This document shows positions 59,963 through 64,000 of a stretch of 64,000 nt of DNA, one piece after another. A program made the position numbers and the translations under genes. How positions within the stretch are numbered: the stretch's first letter is position 1; each line of letters opens with the position of its first letter. This stretch comes from Strongyloides papillosus (Eukaryota > Nematoda > Chromadorea > Rhabditida > Strongyloididae). The notes under the pieces were generated by a model that was not told where the DNA came from, ran no database searches, and saw nothing but the letters and a program-made list of their open reading frames with translations. The DNA is taken from assembly GCA_005656395.1 (NCBI GenBank), contig SRSI01000048.1:558001-622000 (forward strand), in the 5' to 3' direction.

Positions 59963-61206
59963 ATGGAAAAATCAGAATCAAGTTTAGTGATAGATGTTGG
60001 TGAGACTGAAGAAGGAGAGGACAATAGTAACCGAGAATTGTTAGATGAAGAAAATAAATCGTCATCACTAGTGAATGTTTCAGCGATAGGTGGTGATGAA
60101 AAAAAATCGAAAGGGTGGTTTTTTCCATTTGCTAGGTAAAAGACATACAACTCCTGATCCACAATCGACATCACAAAAAAGTTTAAGCAAAAATACCAAT
60201 CAGGGGCACCAACCTACAACATCACCCTTATCCTCACCAATATCTGGAGGTAATACATCATTCAATATATTTCAAAAGTTAAATATTTTTTCTAAACCAA
60301 CAAATGTTTCAACAACCCCTCCTTTGTATGTTTTACATATGTAATGAAACATATTTTTCTATTACTTTTTGTGATACAATAATATTAATAATTGACATAA
60401 TATTTATTTATTTTATTAATGTAAAAATATTTTTATAGAAATTTTGTGATATAACTTTCTAGTATGAAATATAATATTTTTGTTTCAGGATAGTAGATAC
60501 ATCTACTAGTAATAATGATAACGGTGTTGATGAAAAGAATAAAGATGATGATACGGTAACTGAAAATTCCAGAAGTATTAATGTAGAAGAAACGTTTTCT
60601 TCACCAAAAATAGGTATGTATAATTATACGTTTAATATTAGAGGATGATGATTAAGCATTTATGGTTAGTAATTATTACCTAGTTCAAAGCGAACTTATA
60701 ATTTTAAGTCATATATTAATTTCACTGATAAGGTATCATTATAAACAATATAAATTAATATATTGCATAGTTAATGAAATGGAAGATAAAGGTTAACTAT
60801 ATTGCAAGAATGTTATTACTTTTTTTTCATTATAGAAAGATGGTACGATCCAAAGGTGTTGTCACCAATCAAATTTAACTTGGATGATTCTCATCCACTT
60901 GAAGTTGAATGCTTTTCAAATAAATCAATGTTCGAATCAAAGTTACTGGATGAATTGATAACAGATTTTCGGGAAAACAAATTAAAAGCATTTTCTCAGG
61001 AGAATCTTGAACAGCTTCGTTTTATGCACAAGCAACAACTTGAAATATCAGCGTTACATGCAAAATTATCAATGGAAGAAGCTTTAAATTCTTTTAAGGA
61101 TGTAGATAAATTGGATAATGAATTTGATGTATTATCACAAAAATTAGAGGAACTCCACCGTACAATGGAGGAATTTTCTCCAGGAATTTCTGTTATGTTG
61201 TCTTAA
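59963..61206 (+). CDS. CCDC28-family coiled-coil protein
   Basis: The best model has four exons (59963-60135, 60188-60325, 60489-60613, 60836-61206) giving 268 aa. The C-terminal 120 aa match CCDC28A/B: a LLDELITDFRENKLKAFSQENLEQLRFMHKQQ helix pair corresponds to [32 protein letters not shown], followed by a second coiled coil (LDNEFDVLSQKLEELHRTMEEF). Vertebrate CCDC28B is linked to TORC2 and cilia, so a cytoplasmic scaffold role is plausible. The N-terminal half is disordered, Ser/Asn-rich. The first intron (60136-60187, GTAAAAG...TTTAAG) is the weakest part: it is needed to fix the frame, but its acceptor is not T-rich. An indel in the A8 run near 60100 would be the alternative. Exon 3 and exon 4 junctions are solid. 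Confidence 0.78.
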
Positions 61207-64000
61207 CAACAATTTCACTTTTTTTAATGAAAGCTTTAAACATTACTCTCTTGTTAATAAATAATAATTGAAATAAAAAAATTTTAATGTATTTTTAGTA
61301 GATACATAATAATTTTTTTGTGTCCATATTTAAAGTATACTTATTTATTAAGATATATACAATAATAATATAATATTTTATTATTAATGAAGTATGTATT
61401 AAAAATACATTATCAGGGCGTCCTGAACTTTTCTTTTTATATACTATCACGAAAAATAGTTAAGATTATACTTATATTACATATTTTATATATATTTATA
61501 TTAATAGTTAAGAGATAATGATAGGCATATATAGGTTTATAGTGTTGCATAGTAAAATAACCTTTTTTCATTTTTCTTTCAAATCATAATAATAAAAATG
61601 TATATTTAAATAGAGATTCATTCATTAAAAATATTTCTTTATGATATTTATAAAAATATGATATATTTTTAAAATTATAAGTGAACATATTACTATATAT
61701 TATTAAATTAAATATTATTATAATATTTAATTCATTCTCCTTCTCCCATTCTCATTATTTATTTTTATTTATTAAAAACAAAATAGATGTATTTTGGTTG
61801 AAGATATTATATATATAATATATTTATATATAAATTATACATATATATATAATAGTAGGAAACAACTTTATAATACTTTTAGGATGTTTGATAAGGAATA
61901 TTTTATGTAAAGTATATATATAAATATAATGTTATTACTCTTTTAACATATCTCTTTCCTCTTTTGAATGTGATCTAGATGTGTATATTCTTATTTTTTT
62001 TTATTAATGCAACTTTGGCGTGAGGAAAACATTAATAGAAGAAGATGTAATTTGGATGAATAAAATTAAGAAATTGATATTAATATTAAAATAGATGTTT
62101 TACATATCCATTCTTAGTTTTTAAGATTGTACTATTCTTTGTCCTTGTCCAAAACACTGTACAGATGAGGTTTGTCATATTTTGTAACAAAAAAAATTTT
62201 ATACTCTAAATATATATTTTTCTCCTTCTCTCCTATATATTAACAGTTTATTCCTATAGAATTAATAATAAAAAAATATGCCAAAAATGTGCACTATTAT
62301 GAAATAAATAAAATTTTCTACACATTTAATAACTATCGGGTAAACCAAAACAGTATATTTTTATATTATATATATAAAATTTTGGTTGATGTTCCTACCA
62401 TTCAAAATAACTTTTCCTTTTTTATATTTTATTTTTTTTGGTCTCCTCTTATTTTATAAACACAGTACACTTAATATCCTGAATAATATATTACTATTAT
62501 TAGACATTAAAATTTTTCTAAAACTAAACAAAAACACTATCACTATTAACTTTTATAAAATATATATATTTATATATATATTTGATTACAATCCACACAA
62601 AAAAATTTGACGATATTATTATTATATCTATATATATATATTAGTTACCATTTTTATTTTACAACAAAAACTTTTTAGTTTTTGTTAGTAAGAATTATAT
62701 TAAAATTGTAATGTAAACAAATGTATATTATTTTTTAAAGAATATATACACTTAAAAATTGTATTTATTATTATTCTCTTATTGTACATGAGATATGTAT
62801 CTTTTAAAGGCAAATTAAAAGTGATTATTACTACAAAAAAATGAAATGTAATCAGTTTAACTTTAGTATAAATAATAATAATATAGTAATCGTAATAATA
62901 GTATTAAAGAAAGTAATCAGTAATATCAAAATTTTAATTACCCTCCAGAAGTTTTATTTTAATATCATCTCATTATATAATAATAATATTTTAATATTTA
63001 CCAGAATCTTCAATGTTTACTTCATTATAGATATATATAAAGAAAGTGTTTTTAGTTATTCCCTCCACATATTATTATATTTTTCAAGTTTAATAAAAAT
63101 GATAAAAATCCATTAATAATACATCTAAATACTTGAAACATATATATATATATATATGATATATATATTTAATATATATAAATTTATCTTCCATAACAAC
63201 ATTTTTTGAAACTATTAAATTATACACTAAAAAAGTTTCATATAAAATTATAAACTTTTAATATATATTTCCATTTTTACAGATATTTATACTATCTCTA
63301 GGACTTTAAACTTTATTTATTTTAAGATTGTAATTTTTTTTCTCATTAATATGATGGCACACTTTTTGGATACTGTAGTTTAATGTAAAATAGTTTTCGT
63401 TTACTTTTTGTAGTTATGAAATTGCATATATTTTTTAAAACATTTTGTATAATCTTTTTTTTATATTTATTTATTACAAAAAGATTATGTAAATGTTTTT
63501 AAATAATAAAATAAAAAAAAGTATAATAATGATCTACTAACTTGAAAATAAGTTTTATTCAAATGAATTTTTTAAAGATTATAACTCGAAGAATGTGTGA
63601 TAGAAAAGAAGGATAATCTTAACTATAAGTTATTTTTGTATTTTATTTTTAAAATTGTTGTAAATTACACTATTAAAATCTTATTAAAAAAACAATTTTC
63701 CATTGTTAATATCATTACATGTATATTTATATCTAGTACAATAACTTAATATTTATATTTTCAAAAAGTATTTATAAATATTAATGTAATAAGAATATTA
63801 CATTTATATTTTTATATAAAATTTTATATAAAAGATGTATATTTATGTTATATATAAATGTTTTTCATGTGACTGTAAAATATATTATAATTTTTAATAG
63901 TTGTGAATATATATAAATATATTATAAATATACAATATAATATAATAATATTAAACGAGATTGATCAATCAGCTTATTATTCCTTCAACTACAGCTTCTA
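61207..64000. other. Very AT-rich right end
   Basis: This is almost entirely A and T, with (TA)n tracts near 61800-61860, 62560-62640 and 63140-63180. Open frames at 62386-62610 and 62841-63116 are Ile/Asn/Phe/Tyr-only in character and are not credible genes. No RNA gene or repeat unit was seen apart from the simple tracts. Confidence 0.6.

Noticed and set aside
1..64000. tRNA, rRNA, CRISPR arrays, bacterial operons or prophage
   Set aside because: No B-box-like tRNA motif, rRNA signature or spacer-repeat array was seen, and the intron-rich gene structures are eukaryotic. A tRNAscan or Rfam run would settle small RNAs.

Overview
The window looks like nuclear DNA of a very AT-rich nematode, most likely a Strongyloides-type clade IV worm. 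This is inferred from gene content and gene style, not from a database match. The signs are extreme AT richness, compact genes split by 40-65 bp introns with GTAAGT-like donors and T-rich TTTTAG-like acceptors, and animal or nematode families: a mesh-type adhesion protein, a divergent CATP-type P-ATPase, a MET-1/SETD2 methyltransferase and a roadblock dynein light chain. I see no tRNA, rRNA, CRISPR array or intact transposon.

Layout. 1-7.9 kb: one intact secreted, cysteine-rich, probably GPI-anchored protein gene (minus strand). Its upstream region is duplicated at the very start of the window, so a paralogue should begin just outside the left edge. Decayed coding sequence lies between them. 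7.9-9.1 kb: a four-exon multi-pass membrane protein. 11.6-12.7 kb: a DHHC palmitoyltransferase of the ZDHHC3/7 type. 17.1-18.2 kb: a calponin-homology (CH) protein (minus). 18.2-26.2 kb: an unusually long stretch with no convincing gene. 26.2-27.3 kb: a divergent HORMA-domain protein of the MAD2/REV7 type. 29.7-30.4 kb: a PNRC-like protein with a decapping-factor motif (minus). 35.0-36.1 kb: a six-finger C2H2 protein. 36.5-37.2 kb: a disordered basic protein (minus). 39.2-43.6 kb: a mesh/SUSD2-type NIDO-IPT-AMOP-VWD-sushi-TM protein. 44.0-47.6 kb: a P-type ATPase with several eroded catalytic motifs (minus). 48.8-54.1 kb: a MET-1/SETD2 H3K36 methyltransferase with a long repeat tail (minus). 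54.7-56.9 kb: an Acinus-like SAP-RRM-RS protein with a one-base frameshift (minus). 59.4-61.2 kb: a tight pair, roadblock dynein light chain then a CCDC28-family protein. The rest is AT-rich non-coding DNA.

How the genes relate. There is no single pathway cluster; this is an ordinary mixed eukaryotic neighbourhood. Two adjacent minus-strand genes (SETD2-like and Acinus-like) both act in transcription-coupled chromatin and splicing, and the PNRC-like protein points to mRNA decapping. The roadblock/CCDC28 pair is close enough to be a small operon. The features most worth a second look are the pseudo-pump-like ATPase, the nested 30/120-bp repeats in the methyltransferase, the frameshift in the Acinus gene, the HORMA protein, the conserved promoter blocks of the secreted-protein family, and two stop-free 51-bp introns.

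Exon boundaries were worked out by hand from splice consensus and reading-frame continuity. They are internally consistent in phase but untested by RNA.
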